From Skermanella mucosa (lineage in GTDB: Bacteria; Pseudomonadota; Alphaproteobacteria; Azospirillales; Azospirillaceae): a DNA stretch of 64,000 bases. Within the stretch, counting starts at the first letter, position 1. Each line of letters opens with the position of its first letter. Below the pieces are notes generated by a model. It was given only the letters and a program-made list of their open reading frames with translations, had not been told where the DNA came from and made no database searches. Below, in pieces: positions 27,606 to 36,122 of the stretch. The stretch is taken from the NCBI RefSeq assembly GCF_016765655.2, contig NZ_CP086106.1, forward strand, positions 4,019,001 to 4,083,000, written 5' to 3'. A program made the translations under genes and the position numbers.

Positions 27606-28160
27606 ATGGACAGTCGGAAGAAATCCATAGGCCTGGCAGCCGCCGCGGGCATGGTGGGCACTCTGGCACTGCTCGGCATCGTCGGATTGCTCATCGTCTA
27701 TACCGGTGCGTTCAACGTTGCCGCGACGGAAGAGCATGCCTCGTTCACTCGGTGGGCGTTCGACACCACCTTTCATAATTCCGTCGAGAGCCGCGCCGCG
27801 GATACCGAGGTGCCCGAAGACGTCGCTCCGGACATGATCGAGACCGGCGCACGCTCGTACAAGTCGATGTGCCAGCACTGCCACGCCGGACCGGGTGTCG
27901 AACGGTCCCCTTGGGCGAGCGGCATGCGGCCGAGGCCGCCCCACCTCGCCGAAGCGGCGGCCGAATGGGAGGAGCAGGAAGTTTTCTGGATCGTCAAGCA
28001 CGGGGTGAAGATGAGCGGAATGCCGGCGTTCGGGCCGACCCACGACGACCGGGCACTCTGGGGAATCGTCGCCTTCGTCAAGGAACTCCCGGCCATGACG
28101 CCCGAGGAGTACGCGATTTCCGGTGGTGCGAACGACAAGGGCGGCGATCATGCGTACTGA
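27606..28160 (+). CDS. Membrane-anchored monohaem c-type cytochrome
   Basis: 184 residues. One N-terminal transmembrane anchor (about residues 10-33) precedes a single haem-c site CQHCH (C89, C92, H93). A likely Met axial ligand lies in KMSGMPAFG. The C-terminal region ALWGIVAFVKELP is typical of small class-I cytochromes. It heads a three-gene operon with the DUF305 and lipoprotein genes. Confidence 0.88.
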   Translation: MDSRKKSIGLAAAAGMVGTLALLGIVGLLIVYTGAFNVAATEEHASFTRWAFDTTFHNSVESRAADTEVPEDVAPDMIETGARSYKSMCQHCHAGPGVERSPWASGMRPRPPHLAEAAAEWEEQEVFWIVKHGVKMSGMPAFGPTHDDRALWGIVAFVKELPAMTPEEYAISGGANDKGGDHAY

Positions 28161-28178
28161 CCAGGGAGGACGAGCCTG

Positions 28179-28634
28179 ATGCAGATGTCGTACTGGCGCT
28201 TCGCCGCGATGATAGCGACCTCGACGGTCGTCATGTATGGTCTGATGTACCTGAATACCTACTCGTTTGAGCATGTCTTCTGGAGCGAGACGCGCGCCTG
28301 GATGGCGCTGGTCATGGGTTCCACCATGTCCATCATCATGCTTGGCTACATGCTGAACATGTACAGGAAGCGGGCGGTCAACCTCGCCATATTCGGGGGC
28401 TCCATCGCGGTCTTCGCCTTTTCGCTCTGGGTCGTGCGCAGCCAGGCGACGGTGGACGACGTCGAGTACATGAAGGCGATGATCCCGCACCATTCTATCG
28501 CGATCCTGACGAGCGAGCGTGCGCAGATCACCGATCCTCGGGTCCGCAAGCTCGCGGAGGAGATCGTCGAAGCCCAGGAACGGGAAATCGCGGAGATGAA
28601 GTACCTCGCCGCCGACCTGGAGGCGCGGGACTGA
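28179..28634 (+). CDS. DUF305 family membrane protein
   Basis: 151 residues. Three transmembrane helices (about residues 8-25, 42-60, 67-87) precede a short DUF305 domain with MKAMIPHHSIAILTS and a second helix. DUF305 is a ferritin-like His/Met-rich domain linked to metal handling. GGGAGGA precedes the ATG. It overlaps the next gene by 1 nt (TGATG). Confidence 0.85.
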   Translation: MQMSYWRFAAMIATSTVVMYGLMYLNTYSFEHVFWSETRAWMALVMGSTMSIIMLGYMLNMYRKRAVNLAIFGGSIAVFAFSLWVVRSQATVDDVEYMKAMIPHHSIAILTSERAQITDPRVRKLAEEIVEAQEREIAEMKYLAADLEARD

Positions 28635-29227
28635 TGGATGCCGTGTTTCCGCAGAATGGACGGGTCCCTTTTCTCCCGGGACTGATATTCGTCCTTGGGC
28701 TGCTCGCCGGGTGTGGCCAGGACGACGCGCCGGACGACGACACGGGGGCCATCCACGCACCCGAGATCGCGAGGATCGTCCCGGCGGAGGAGGCGCTCGC
28801 GGGCGCGCATATACCGACCCTGGATCCCGCCACGATGAACGGCGCGCAGATCCGCAAGGCAGTCGGTGCGGGTCCCCGCTGCGAATTCCGGTACACGGCC
28901 GCAGGCAAGCCGGCTCTGGCCGTGAGCATGGGAGCCGCTGGAGAAACGGGGGTCGGGATCGTCAGGCTGAACGGAAACCTGGTCGTCTTGGAACCGGCGC
29001 CGATCGACGGCAACGTCGGACAGGGCTCGGATTTCTCCCTGACCGCGATCCCGATCCGGATCACCGTCTCACCTGATGCCGGAGAGCCGGCCGAAGGCCG
29101 AGACGGCGTAAGGCGCCGGGAGGCCGACATGATCTTCGAGATCGGGCAGAGGCTCAGGGTCGGCTATCGCGGCTATCTGGACTGCCTGTCAGAGCCGGCG
29201 GTGGTCGATCCGGCACCGGGTGCGTGA
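28634..29227 (+). CDS. Predicted lipoprotein of unknown function
   Basis: 197 residues. An N-terminal hydrophobic segment ends in the lipobox LLAGC, so it is probably anchored in the periplasm. The mature part is beta-rich with two isolated Cys residues (GPRCEF; YLDCL) that could form a disulfide. Its start overlaps the DUF305 stop, implying co-translation with a membrane metal-handling protein. No known domain recognised. Confidence 0.72.
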   Translation: MDAVFPQNGRVPFLPGLIFVLGLLAGCGQDDAPDDDTGAIHAPEIARIVPAEEALAGAHIPTLDPATMNGAQIRKAVGAGPRCEFRYTAAGKPALAVSMGAAGETGVGIVRLNGNLVVLEPAPIDGNVGQGSDFSLTAIPIRITVSPDAGEPAEGRDGVRRREADMIFEIGQRLRVGYRGYLDCLSEPAVVDPAPGA

Positions 29228-29412
29228 GGGATTTTTCCCGCAGCCCGGCGGACGCCCGGTCGGCCGTCGACCCGCAGGACGACGTGGATGGCCGGGATGA
29301 CCAGGACGGTCCGCAGGGTCGAACTCAGCGGGCCGAACAGCAGGGAGGCCGCCAGCCCCTGGAAGATCGGGTCGGTCAGCATGAAGGCCGCGCCGATCGA
29401 TCCCGGCTCCGG
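29173..29412 (-). pseudogene. Remnant of an RND efflux permease C-terminus
   Basis: Between about 29412 and 29272 the minus strand reads PGSIGAAFMLTDPIFQGLA and then SLLFGPLSSTL...VLVIPAI. This is the last transmembrane stretch of RND efflux permeases. It directly follows the thioredoxin-like gene on the same strand, with no upstream remainder, and its tail runs on into unrelated sequence. It is a truncated leftover of a larger gene. Confidence 0.6.
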
Positions 29413-29413
29413 C

Positions 29414-29656
29414 CTATGCGGCGGCCTGCCTCAGCCAAGCCACGATCTCCTCCCGGCGCGGCAATCGGCCGGACATCTTGACCTCCTCCCCGACGACGAG
29501 GCCCGGCGTGCTGATGACGGAGTAATCGAGGATCCGGGCCATGTCCGTGACATGCTCGATCTCGACGGCGACGCCGGCTTCCTGCGCCGCCTCCCGGGTC
29601 AGTTCCTCCAGGCGCTTGCAGCGGGCGCAACCCGGCCCAAGGACCTTGACGCGCAT
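29414..29656 (-). CDS. Small thioredoxin-fold protein (redox-active CARC)
   Basis: 80 residues, a minimal thioredoxin fold with the active site GCARCKRLE and the cis-Pro loop ISTPGLVVG. This matches the short thioredoxin-family (TrxA_2-like) proteins often encoded with YraQ-type permeases. It lies 50 nt downstream of the permease on the same strand, followed by an RND-permease remnant. Probably cytoplasmic, as no signal peptide is present. Confidence 0.85.
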   Translation of the reverse strand: MRVKVLGPGCARCKRLEELTREAAQEAGVAVEIEHVTDMARILDYSVISTPGLVVGEEVKMSGRLPRREEIVAWLRQAAA

Positions 29657-29705
29657 GATTCCATCCTCCTTCGAAGCAGTGGTTGCTCACGTTAGCGTTC
29701 GAGGC

Positions 29706-31166
29706 TCAAGCGGCCTTCGTCATGGTGCCGGCCCGGCGATGGAAGGCATGCAGGACCGCGGCAAGGACCAGCAGGAAAACCACGAATCCTCCGCCGAGCA
29801 GCCATAGGCTTGTTCCGTCGCGCCATGCCCCGAAGGTCAGGCCCGCCGCCGTGCTGAACAGCGCGACCAGGCCGACATAGGCCCACGCCTTGGTCCGGCC
29901 GATGATGCTGGCGGTGATCAGGATGCTTTGCAGGCTCAGCTCGGGGTCCGCCATCAGGTAGGCCAGCAGCGGCCCCGGATGCATGCCGAGCGACAGGAAC
30001 ATCTGCGCGACCGGCACCTCGACCAGGGTCGGGAAGTACATGAACACACCGAAGACGACGCCCACCAGATTGGCGGGAATGGTGTTGCTGCCGGCCATCG
30101 TCTCCACCCATTCCGGCCGGATGAACACGCGCAGGACCCCCACCGCGAAGACGCCGACGACCAGCAGCGGAAAGATCTGGCGGACGAACCGCCAACTCTC
30201 CCACAGCCACTGCCGAACCTCGAACGGGTCGATGTGGCGGCAGGCGACCCAGACGATCGCCGCCATGATGGCCACCACGCCGACCAGCCTCCCGGTCAGG
30301 TGGAGCGTGACGCCGCCGGCCCGGGGCTGCACGCCGACGGCCGCGACCGCCAGGGTCAGCACGACCAGCGCCAGCGTCGCCCAGGTCCAGCGGTTGAACC
30401 CCTCGTCCACCCGGCCCAGCCCGAGCGGCGCCACCGCCGCGATGATGCCCAGCAGCAGGACGAGGACCGCCCCTTGCGCGCCGATCCCCTCCTCGCCCCT
30501 CGCGGGATCGAAGGGCACCAACCGGTGCAGCGTCGCCTCGACCTCGTCCATGCCGTGGATCGGCAGGGTGACGCTGGCAAAGCTGTCGAGCAGGAGGCCG
30601 ACCTTCAGCGTTCCGGCGACGAGCAGCGCCACCAGGAGAAGCATCAGGACGACGGCCGGGGGTTGGAAGCGCTCACCCCCGGCAAAGGCGCCGTCGGCCT
30701 CGCCGGCGTGGGCGCGGTCGTCCCCGCTGAAGACCAGCGCCATGATCATCCCGATGCCGATGCCGAAGACCAGCGACAGCACGAGACGCGCCGCCGCGAA
30801 CTCGGCCCCCAGCGCGGCGCCCGTGTAGGTCAGCGCCAGGATGTTGGCCGCGGGCGCGAAGAACAGGAAGGTGATGGCCGGCCCCAGCCCGGCACCCTTC
30901 CTGTAGATGCCCGCGAACAGCGGGACGATGGTGCAGGAGCAGACGGCCAGCAGGCTCCCGGCGGCGGTGGCCGCCGGATAGGCTATGGCCTTCGGCGCGC
31001 CGGGCCCCAGGAAACGGGTGATCACCGACTTCGGCATCAGCGCGGAGAGGCCGCCCGCGATGAAGAAGGCCGGCACGAGGCACAGCAGCACATGCGCGGC
31101 CAGATAGGCCGCGAGACTCCCGAACCCGCTCTGCATGGTCTGGACGAAAATGGCGGACGGTTCCAC
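29706..31166 (-). CDS. Permease (YraQ/SO_0444-type, DUF318)
   Basis: 486 residues with about ten to twelve transmembrane helices. The first family repeat contains the conserved AVCSCTIVPLFAGIYRKGA motif with its CSC, followed by FLFFAPAANILAL. A second copy lies near the C-terminus (YFPTLVEVPVAQMFLSLGM). I chose GTG 31166, preceded by GGGGGGA; the frame is open to 31247. Such permeases pair with small thioredoxins and are implicated in metalloid efflux. Confidence 0.85.
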   Translation of the reverse strand: MEPSAIFVQTMQSGFGSLAAYLAAHVLLCLVPAFFIAGGLSALMPKSVITRFLGPGAPKAIAYPAATAAGSLLAVCSCTIVPLFAGIYRKGAGLGPAITFLFFAPAANILALTYTGAALGAEFAAARLVLSLVFGIGIGMIMALVFSGDDRAHAGEADGAFAGGERFQPPAVVLMLLLVALLVAGTLKVGLLLDSFASVTLPIHGMDEVEATLHRLVPFDPARGEEGIGAQGAVLVLLLGIIAAVAPLGLGRVDEGFNRWTWATLALVVLTLAVAAVGVQPRAGGVTLHLTGRLVGVVAIMAAIVWVACRHIDPFEVRQWLWESWRFVRQIFPLLVVGVFAVGVLRVFIRPEWVETMAGSNTIPANLVGVVFGVFMYFPTLVEVPVAQMFLSLGMHPGPLLAYLMADPELSLQSILITASIIGRTKAWAYVGLVALFSTAAGLTFGAWRDGTSLWLLGGGFVVFLLVLAAVLHAFHRRAGTMTKAA

Positions 31167-31233
31167 GTCGGGGATCCCCCCTCGGTTCGCAGCGTGTCGA
31201 GGGGCATTAGGCGACGGTATCGGGCGATCCGCC

Positions 31234-31247
31234 GTGACACATGTCAA
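31234..31247. promoter_or_regulatory. Candidate FNR/Dnr-type site upstream of the permease gene
   Basis: GTGAC-ACAT-GTCAA matches TTGAC-N4-GTCAA at 9 of 10 positions and lies about 68 nt before the permease start. CRP/FNR-family regulators such as Dnr bind this pattern. Oxygen- or NO-responsive control is inference. Confidence 0.4.
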
Positions 31248-31286
31248 AGCGTGCCCACTACTCGTGTCCCTTCGGGGCGAGAAGGC

Positions 31287-31775
31287 CTATTCGATCCCCG
31301 CGGCCTCCCGAGCGATACCGTCCAGAACGGAATTGATCTCCTTCAGCGCGGCCCGGGAGCTTTCCGATCCGGTCTCGCCCAGGCGCCGGAATCCCACCAC
31401 GCTGGTGCCCGGCGCGTCGGCGGGCGCATAGACGAAGAGGACATAGGGGCAGTAGGCGATATTGCCGGGGTCGGCTTCCATGGCCTTGCGCGACAGCAGG
31501 GCCGAGCAGAACTGCATCGTCTCGGCGTCGGCGTAGATCGCACGCGTACTTCCGACATCACCGGCGGTACGCTGCAGCATCGCCCCGATCTTCGCCTTGT
31601 AGTCGATGACATAACCCCGGTTTACGATCGAGTCCTCAAGGTCGTGCCGGGCTTGGTCGAAGCTCCCCCTGGCCTCGTAGAGGACGATGCCCTGCATGTC
31701 GCCGGCAAGGGTGGGGTTGGGTGCCAGCCCCCACAGGACCGCCGCGAGCGTACCGAACCTGAAAGCGAAAGACAT
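31287..31775 (-). CDS. DUF302 domain protein, exported
   Basis: 162 residues. A signal peptide (about 23 residues, ending PTLAGD) precedes a DUF302-type domain (SFDQARHDLEDSIVNRGYV...; YCPYVLFVYA). GGAGAAGGTC precedes the ATG at 31775. It follows the DsrE-like gene on the same strand, downstream of soxCD, so it may belong to the sulfur-oxidation transcript. Confidence 0.78.
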   Translation of the reverse strand: MSFAFRFGTLAAVLWGLAPNPTLAGDMQGIVLYEARGSFDQARHDLEDSIVNRGYVIDYKAKIGAMLQRTAGDVGSTRAIYADAETMQFCSALLSRKAMEADPGNIAYCPYVLFVYAPADAPGTSVVGFRRLGETGSESSRAALKEINSVLDGIAREAAGIE

Positions 31776-31828
31776 GACCTTCTCCCGATCCGTCCGACGG
31801 CCCCATGCCGCCATCGTGTGATGCCGTC

Positions 31829-32317
31829 TCAAGGTTTGATTATGGTGTAGCCCTGCTCGTGGAGGGCGATCAGTTCCGCCACCCCCGCCTCGACGATCTC
31901 GGCGTAGGGGACCAGGTCGGGCCGCCGGCCCTCCTTGCGCTCCAGGGTATCCAGCGTGTTGCCGCAGGCCACGAACGTCACGTTCGGCATGCTCTGTTCG
32001 AAGGCCTTCAGCCGGTCCAGCACCGGCGAACGGTCCGGGCGCAGCATGTCGAGGCCTGGGCCGTAGACGACGATCCGGATCTCGACCTCATGGGCCTTGG
32101 CGCCGTAGCTCCGCGAGACGTTGGAGGCGATGTCGAGCGCCGAGCGCATGGCCTCCGCGTCGCCATCGCCGACCTGCAGCGCCAGTTTGTGGAAGACGAT
32201 CTCCTCGCCGTCCTGGGGCTGCGCCAAGGCCGCGCCGGGGGCGGCGGCCTGCGGCACGATGCAGCCGGCGGCCAGGATCGCCGCCCTGACAGTCGCCCGG
32301 AGTTTCAAGCCCGCCAT
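31829..32317 (-). CDS. DsrE-family-like exported protein
   Basis: 162 residues. A signal peptide (...PGAALAQPQ) precedes an alpha/beta domain resembling DsrE/DsrF proteins (HKLALQVGDGDA...; EVEIRIVVYGPG; VTFVACGNTLDTLE). The Cys in VACGNT is where DsrE-type sulfur carriers place the active Cys. It is 35 nt downstream of soxD, which hints at periplasmic sulfur transfer. Confidence 0.78.
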   Translation of the reverse strand: MAGLKLRATVRAAILAAGCIVPQAAAPGAALAQPQDGEEIVFHKLALQVGDGDAEAMRSALDIASNVSRSYGAKAHEVEIRIVVYGPGLDMLRPDRSPVLDRLKAFEQSMPNVTFVACGNTLDTLERKEGRRPDLVPYAEIVEAGVAELIALHEQGYTIIKP

Positions 32318-32352
32318 CCTGGTTGCTCCCGGTGCTTGGCTGCCGTTTCGGG

Positions 32353-33048
32353 TCAATCGACGTTGCCGGCCGCGGGTCCCTCTTCGCCGCCGCCGTCCGG
32401 CGTCACGTCGAGGACGCGCGCCCGCATGGTGATCGCGACGGGTCCCGGCTTGCAGTCCTTCATGCAAGGCTCGGTATCGGCGACGTAGTGCTTTTCCCGC
32501 TCGCGGTCGTCGGGGACGAAGTTATCGACGTTCGGCATCCGGATGTCCGCGAAATTCTCCCGGGAAAGCTCGAACTCCTCGTCCGTCACGATGTCGTTCA
32601 GGTACAGGAGATAGGCGGTCAGGGCATAGACGTCGTCGGGGCCGAGGGACCGGGCGTTGCCGAACGGCATCGCGCGGTTGACGTAGTCGTAGACCGTGGA
32701 CAGGTAGGGCCAGTAGGACCCGATGGTCTTCTCCGGCCGCTCGCGGTCGAGGGTCCCCTCGCCGCCGGCCAGCACCGGCCAGCGGCCGACGCCCTCGCCG
32801 AAATCGCCGTGGCAGGCGGCGCAGTTGTCGGTGAAAAGGGCCTCGCCGTCGGCAACCGTGCCCCGCCCGTCCGGCAGCCCCTTGCCATCGGGCCGGATGT
32901 CATGGTCCCACGCCGCGATCTCGGCTTCGGTCGCGATGCGGCCCAGCTTGAGCGGGCCGGGGGAAGAAGCCGCCTCGGCATGGACGGAGCCCGCCGACAT
33001 GGCGAGCAGGCAGGCGGCCAGCAGCGATGCCTTAGGAAACTTCGACAT
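32353..33048 (-). CDS. soxD: SoxD-like cytochrome c subunit of sulfane dehydrogenase
   Basis: 231 residues with a signal peptide (...SVHAEA) and one haem-c motif CAACH (C76, C79, H80). The SoxD-type block LGPDDVYALTAYLLYLNDIV and Met ligand region NRAMPFGN follow. Paracoccus-type SoxD, as I recall it, is longer with two haems; this is a short, single-haem form. It starts inside the soxC tail (17-nt overlap) and takes electrons from SoxC. Confidence 0.85.
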   Translation of the reverse strand: MSKFPKASLLAACLLAMSAGSVHAEAASSPGPLKLGRIATEAEIAAWDHDIRPDGKGLPDGRGTVADGEALFTDNCAACHGDFGEGVGRWPVLAGGEGTLDRERPEKTIGSYWPYLSTVYDYVNRAMPFGNARSLGPDDVYALTAYLLYLNDIVTDEEFELSRENFADIRMPNVDNFVPDDREREKHYVADTEPCMKDCKPGPVAITMRARVLDVTPDGGGEEGPAAGNVD

Positions 33049-34306
33049 TCTCGAGCGCTCCGTCGGGTTTCAGGTACCAAGTCTGGATGCCGTTGTTGTG
33101 GTAGATCGAGTTGGTGCCGCGCGCGGCGCGCAGATCTTCCTTGGTCGGCTGGACGAAACCCTTCTCGTCCATCGCGCGCGACTGGAGGAACAGCTCCGAG
33201 CCGTCCCAGTCGAACTCGTGATAGAACCGGTGCAGCGCCTTCGGCAGGCTGGGCCCGTCGATCCGGGCCGTCTGCCAGTTGCGCCCGCCGTCCAGGGAGA
33301 CATCGACCCGGCGGATCGTGCCGTTGCCCGACCACGCCAGGCCGGAGACCACGGTCCGCCCCCGCCCGTGGGCGATGGGCGCCTGCGGGCTCGGGCTGGT
33401 GATGACAGACTTGACCTCCATCTGCCAGGTGAACTTCCGGGCCTTGCCGTTGGCGAGCAGGTCCGTGTATTTGGACGTCTCCTCGCGGTGCTCCCAGGGC
33501 GCGTCGCCGACTTCCAGACGGCGCAGCCACTTGACCCACATATTGCCTTCCCAGCCGGGAACCACGAGGCGCACGGGATAGCCCTGTTCCGGCCGAAGGG
33601 CCTCGCCGTTCATGCCCCAGGCGACGAGGCAGTCGTCCAGCGCCTTGTCCAGGGGGATCGAGCGGGTCATGGCGGACGCGTCGGCCCCTTCGGCCAGCAG
33701 CCAGGTTCCCGACGTCTTCAATCCCGCCTCTTCGAGAAGGGTGCGCAGCCGGACGCCGGTATACATCACGCAATGGACCATGCCGTGGGTGAACTGGCAG
33801 CCGTTCAGCTGGGCGCCCCGCCATTCCATGCCCGAGTTGGCGGCACATTCCAGGAAATAGACCCGGTTCTCGCGCGGGAAGCGCTTGAGGTCGTCCAGGG
33901 TGAAGACCAGGGGCCGCTCGACCAGGCCGTGGACCATCAGCCGGTGGTCGGCCGGCGCGATCTCGGCGATGCCGCCATGGTGCCGTTCGAAGCAGAGTCC
34001 GTTGGGCGTGATGATGCCGTCCAGCCTGTGCAGCGGCGTGAAGTTGACGGAGCTCTTGGTGTCCGCCGTCAGCCAGGGCACGTCACGGCGCACGACGTCG
34101 GCTTCGAACCTGGACGGCACCCCGTAGGGCCGGGCGTCCACCCCATCGCCCAGGTAGCGGTTCCAATCCTGGACCTCGGTGATCAGCGGGTCGCCGGCCG
34201 CCAGGGCCGGCCGCACGGCGAGCCCGGCGCCAAGCGCGGCGGCACCGCCGAGAAAGGCGCGGCGGGATGCCTGCGGTCGCGATGGCTTGTTCATCTGTTC
34301 GGTCAT
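33032..34306 (-). CDS. soxC: SoxC, molybdenum sulfane dehydrogenase subunit
   Basis: 424 residues. The Tat signal (SRRAFLGGAAALGAG) is followed by the sulfite-oxidase-type molybdopterin domain. VYFLECAANSG carries the Mo-ligand Cys, and a dimerisation domain follows. With SoxD it oxidises the sulfane sulfur on SoxY during thiosulfate oxidation in the periplasm. Start at ATG 34306 with GAGAAAG; the upstream open frame is antisense-like. Confidence 0.94.
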   Translation of the reverse strand: MTEQMNKPSRPQASRRAFLGGAAALGAGLAVRPALAAGDPLITEVQDWNRYLGDGVDARPYGVPSRFEADVVRRDVPWLTADTKSSVNFTPLHRLDGIITPNGLCFERHHGGIAEIAPADHRLMVHGLVERPLVFTLDDLKRFPRENRVYFLECAANSGMEWRGAQLNGCQFTHGMVHCVMYTGVRLRTLLEEAGLKTSGTWLLAEGADASAMTRSIPLDKALDDCLVAWGMNGEALRPEQGYPVRLVVPGWEGNMWVKWLRRLEVGDAPWEHREETSKYTDLLANGKARKFTWQMEVKSVITSPSPQAPIAHGRGRTVVSGLAWSGNGTIRRVDVSLDGGRNWQTARIDGPSLPKALHRFYHEFDWDGSELFLQSRAMDEKGFVQPTKEDLRAARGTNSIYHNNGIQTWYLKPDGALENVEVS

Positions 34307-34343
34307 GGTCTTTCTCCAGTCGCCGGACGAAGGCCAGTGGTCA

Positions 34344-36041
34344 CTAGGCGCCCTTGAGCAGGACGGAGCGGTTTTCCTTGAGGCGGACGACCGGGTGTTT
34401 CGCCAGGTAGCTCTCCACCACGTCCCAGATCGCCGGACCCTCGGTGTTCTCGTTGATCGACGCCCACCCGGCGACGGCATATTCGCGGCCGGCCTCGATG
34501 GGCTTCCGGGTCGCCAGGATGGTCATGTCCGAAATGCGGGAGCCGATCGTCCGGGTCGGGTCGATGGCGAAGCCGAGCCCGCCCACCCGGACCATGTCGC
34601 CGCCTTGCTGGTAATAGGGGTCGGCGTTGAAAAGATTGTCCGCGACATCCTCCAGGATGGTCTTCAGCGTCTGCCCGGTCATGGTGCTGCGGTAGGCCGC
34701 CGGGTAGGTCATCGCGCAATTATTGTGGAGGTCCTCCACGGTGATGGCGCTTCCCGCCGGCAGCGTGGTTCCCCACCGGAAACCGGGGGACAGGGCGATC
34801 TCGGCATCGCGCTCTTCCAGCAGCGCCTCGCAGATCAGGTCGTCCCAGGTGCCGTTGAAGTTGCCGCGGCGGTAGAGCAGCGTCTCGGTCCGCCCGATCT
34901 CGCGCTTCAGGTCGCTCTCGTAGGGTGCCCGCACCCTGTCGATCAGCGCCGCCATGTCCCGGTCGGCGGAGATCACGTCGGAGAACACCGGGATCAGCCG
35001 GTACCGGAAGTCCTTCAGCGCGCCGTCGCGGACGTCCAGATCGAGCCGGCTGAGGAACTTCCCGTTCGAGCCCGAGGCGATCAGCAGCGTCTTGCCGACC
35101 TTGAACGGTTCCGGAAGCGCGTCGTGGGTATGGCCGGTCAGGACGATGTCGATGCCCTGTACGCGGCTTGCCAGCTTGCGGTCCACGTCGAAGCCGTTGT
35201 GCGACAGCAGGATGACCAGGTCCGCCCCGTCGGCGCGCACCGCCTCGACCGTCCTGGCGACCTGCTCCTCCCGGATGCCGAACGACCATCCCGGGATCAT
35301 CCAGCGCGGGTTGGCGATCGGGGTATAGGGGAAGGCCTGGCCGATGATCGCGACCTTGACGCCGCCCCGCTCCACCATGTGGTGGGCCTCGAAGGCCGGC
35401 TCGTCCCACTCCGCGTCGAAGATGTTGCAGCCCAGGAAGGGGAAGGACAGGCTCTCCACCACTTCCTTCACCCGGTCGGCGCCGTAGGTGAATTCCCAAT
35501 GTCCGGTCATGGCGTCGGGCCGCAGAAGGTCCATCGCCTCGATCATGTCGGCCCCGGCGGTCCGGTTGGACGTATAGCTGCCCTGCCACGTGTCGCCGCC
35601 GTCGAGCAGGATGACGTTCTCCTCCCCCCGCTCCGCGCGCGCCCGTCCGACGATGGTGGCGATGCGGTCGAGCCCGCCCATCCTGCCGTAGGTCCCGGCC
35701 AGGGCGGCATAATCCTCGGAGGTCAGCGCATAGGCGTCGGGCGAGCCCGGCTTGATCCCGTAGAGCTTGAGGAAATCCGCCCCGGTCACGTGCGGCGGCA
35801 GGCCGGCGACCTCGCCCACCCCCAAGTTGATGGAGGGCTCGCGGAAATAGAGCGGCTTCAACTGCGCATGGATGTCGGTGATGTGCAGGACCGTGAGGTT
35901 TCCGAAATCCTCGGCCGCCAGCAGGTCGTCCTCGGTCAGGCGCTGCTGGGCCGCCGCGCGCGACCAGCGGCCGGACAAGCCCAGGCCCATCGCCGCGGAG
36001 AGGGCCGTCGTCGCGGACAGGAACTCACGTCTGGAAAACAT
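34344..36041 (-). CDS. soxB: SoxB, thiosulfohydrolase
   Basis: 565 residues. Tat signal SRREFLSATTALSAA, then a dinuclear-metal 5'-nucleotidase-like domain with HITDIHAQLKPLYFREPSIN, GGDTWQGSYTSN and GHTHDALPEP. SoxB cleaves sulfate from SoxY-bound thiosulfate intermediates, probably with two manganese ions. AAGGGAG precedes the ATG. Confidence 0.96.
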   Translation of the reverse strand: MFSRREFLSATTALSAAMGLGLSGRWSRAAAQQRLTEDDLLAAEDFGNLTVLHITDIHAQLKPLYFREPSINLGVGEVAGLPPHVTGADFLKLYGIKPGSPDAYALTSEDYAALAGTYGRMGGLDRIATIVGRARAERGEENVILLDGGDTWQGSYTSNRTAGADMIEAMDLLRPDAMTGHWEFTYGADRVKEVVESLSFPFLGCNIFDAEWDEPAFEAHHMVERGGVKVAIIGQAFPYTPIANPRWMIPGWSFGIREEQVARTVEAVRADGADLVILLSHNGFDVDRKLASRVQGIDIVLTGHTHDALPEPFKVGKTLLIASGSNGKFLSRLDLDVRDGALKDFRYRLIPVFSDVISADRDMAALIDRVRAPYESDLKREIGRTETLLYRRGNFNGTWDDLICEALLEERDAEIALSPGFRWGTTLPAGSAITVEDLHNNCAMTYPAAYRSTMTGQTLKTILEDVADNLFNADPYYQQGGDMVRVGGLGFAIDPTRTIGSRISDMTILATRKPIEAGREYAVAGWASINENTEGPAIWDVVESYLAKHPVVRLKENRSVLLKGA

Positions 36042-36122
36042 GCACGATCTCCCTTGCGGGCGGCATCGCGCCGCCGCATCGATGTTCGGCGAAGTCTAGG
36101 ATCGGTTGGCGGTCGGCTGGAG

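Noticed and set aside
29173-29382. The minus ORF as a functional 69-residue gene
   Set aside because: Only matches the end of RND permeases and lacks the rest, so treated as a remnant.
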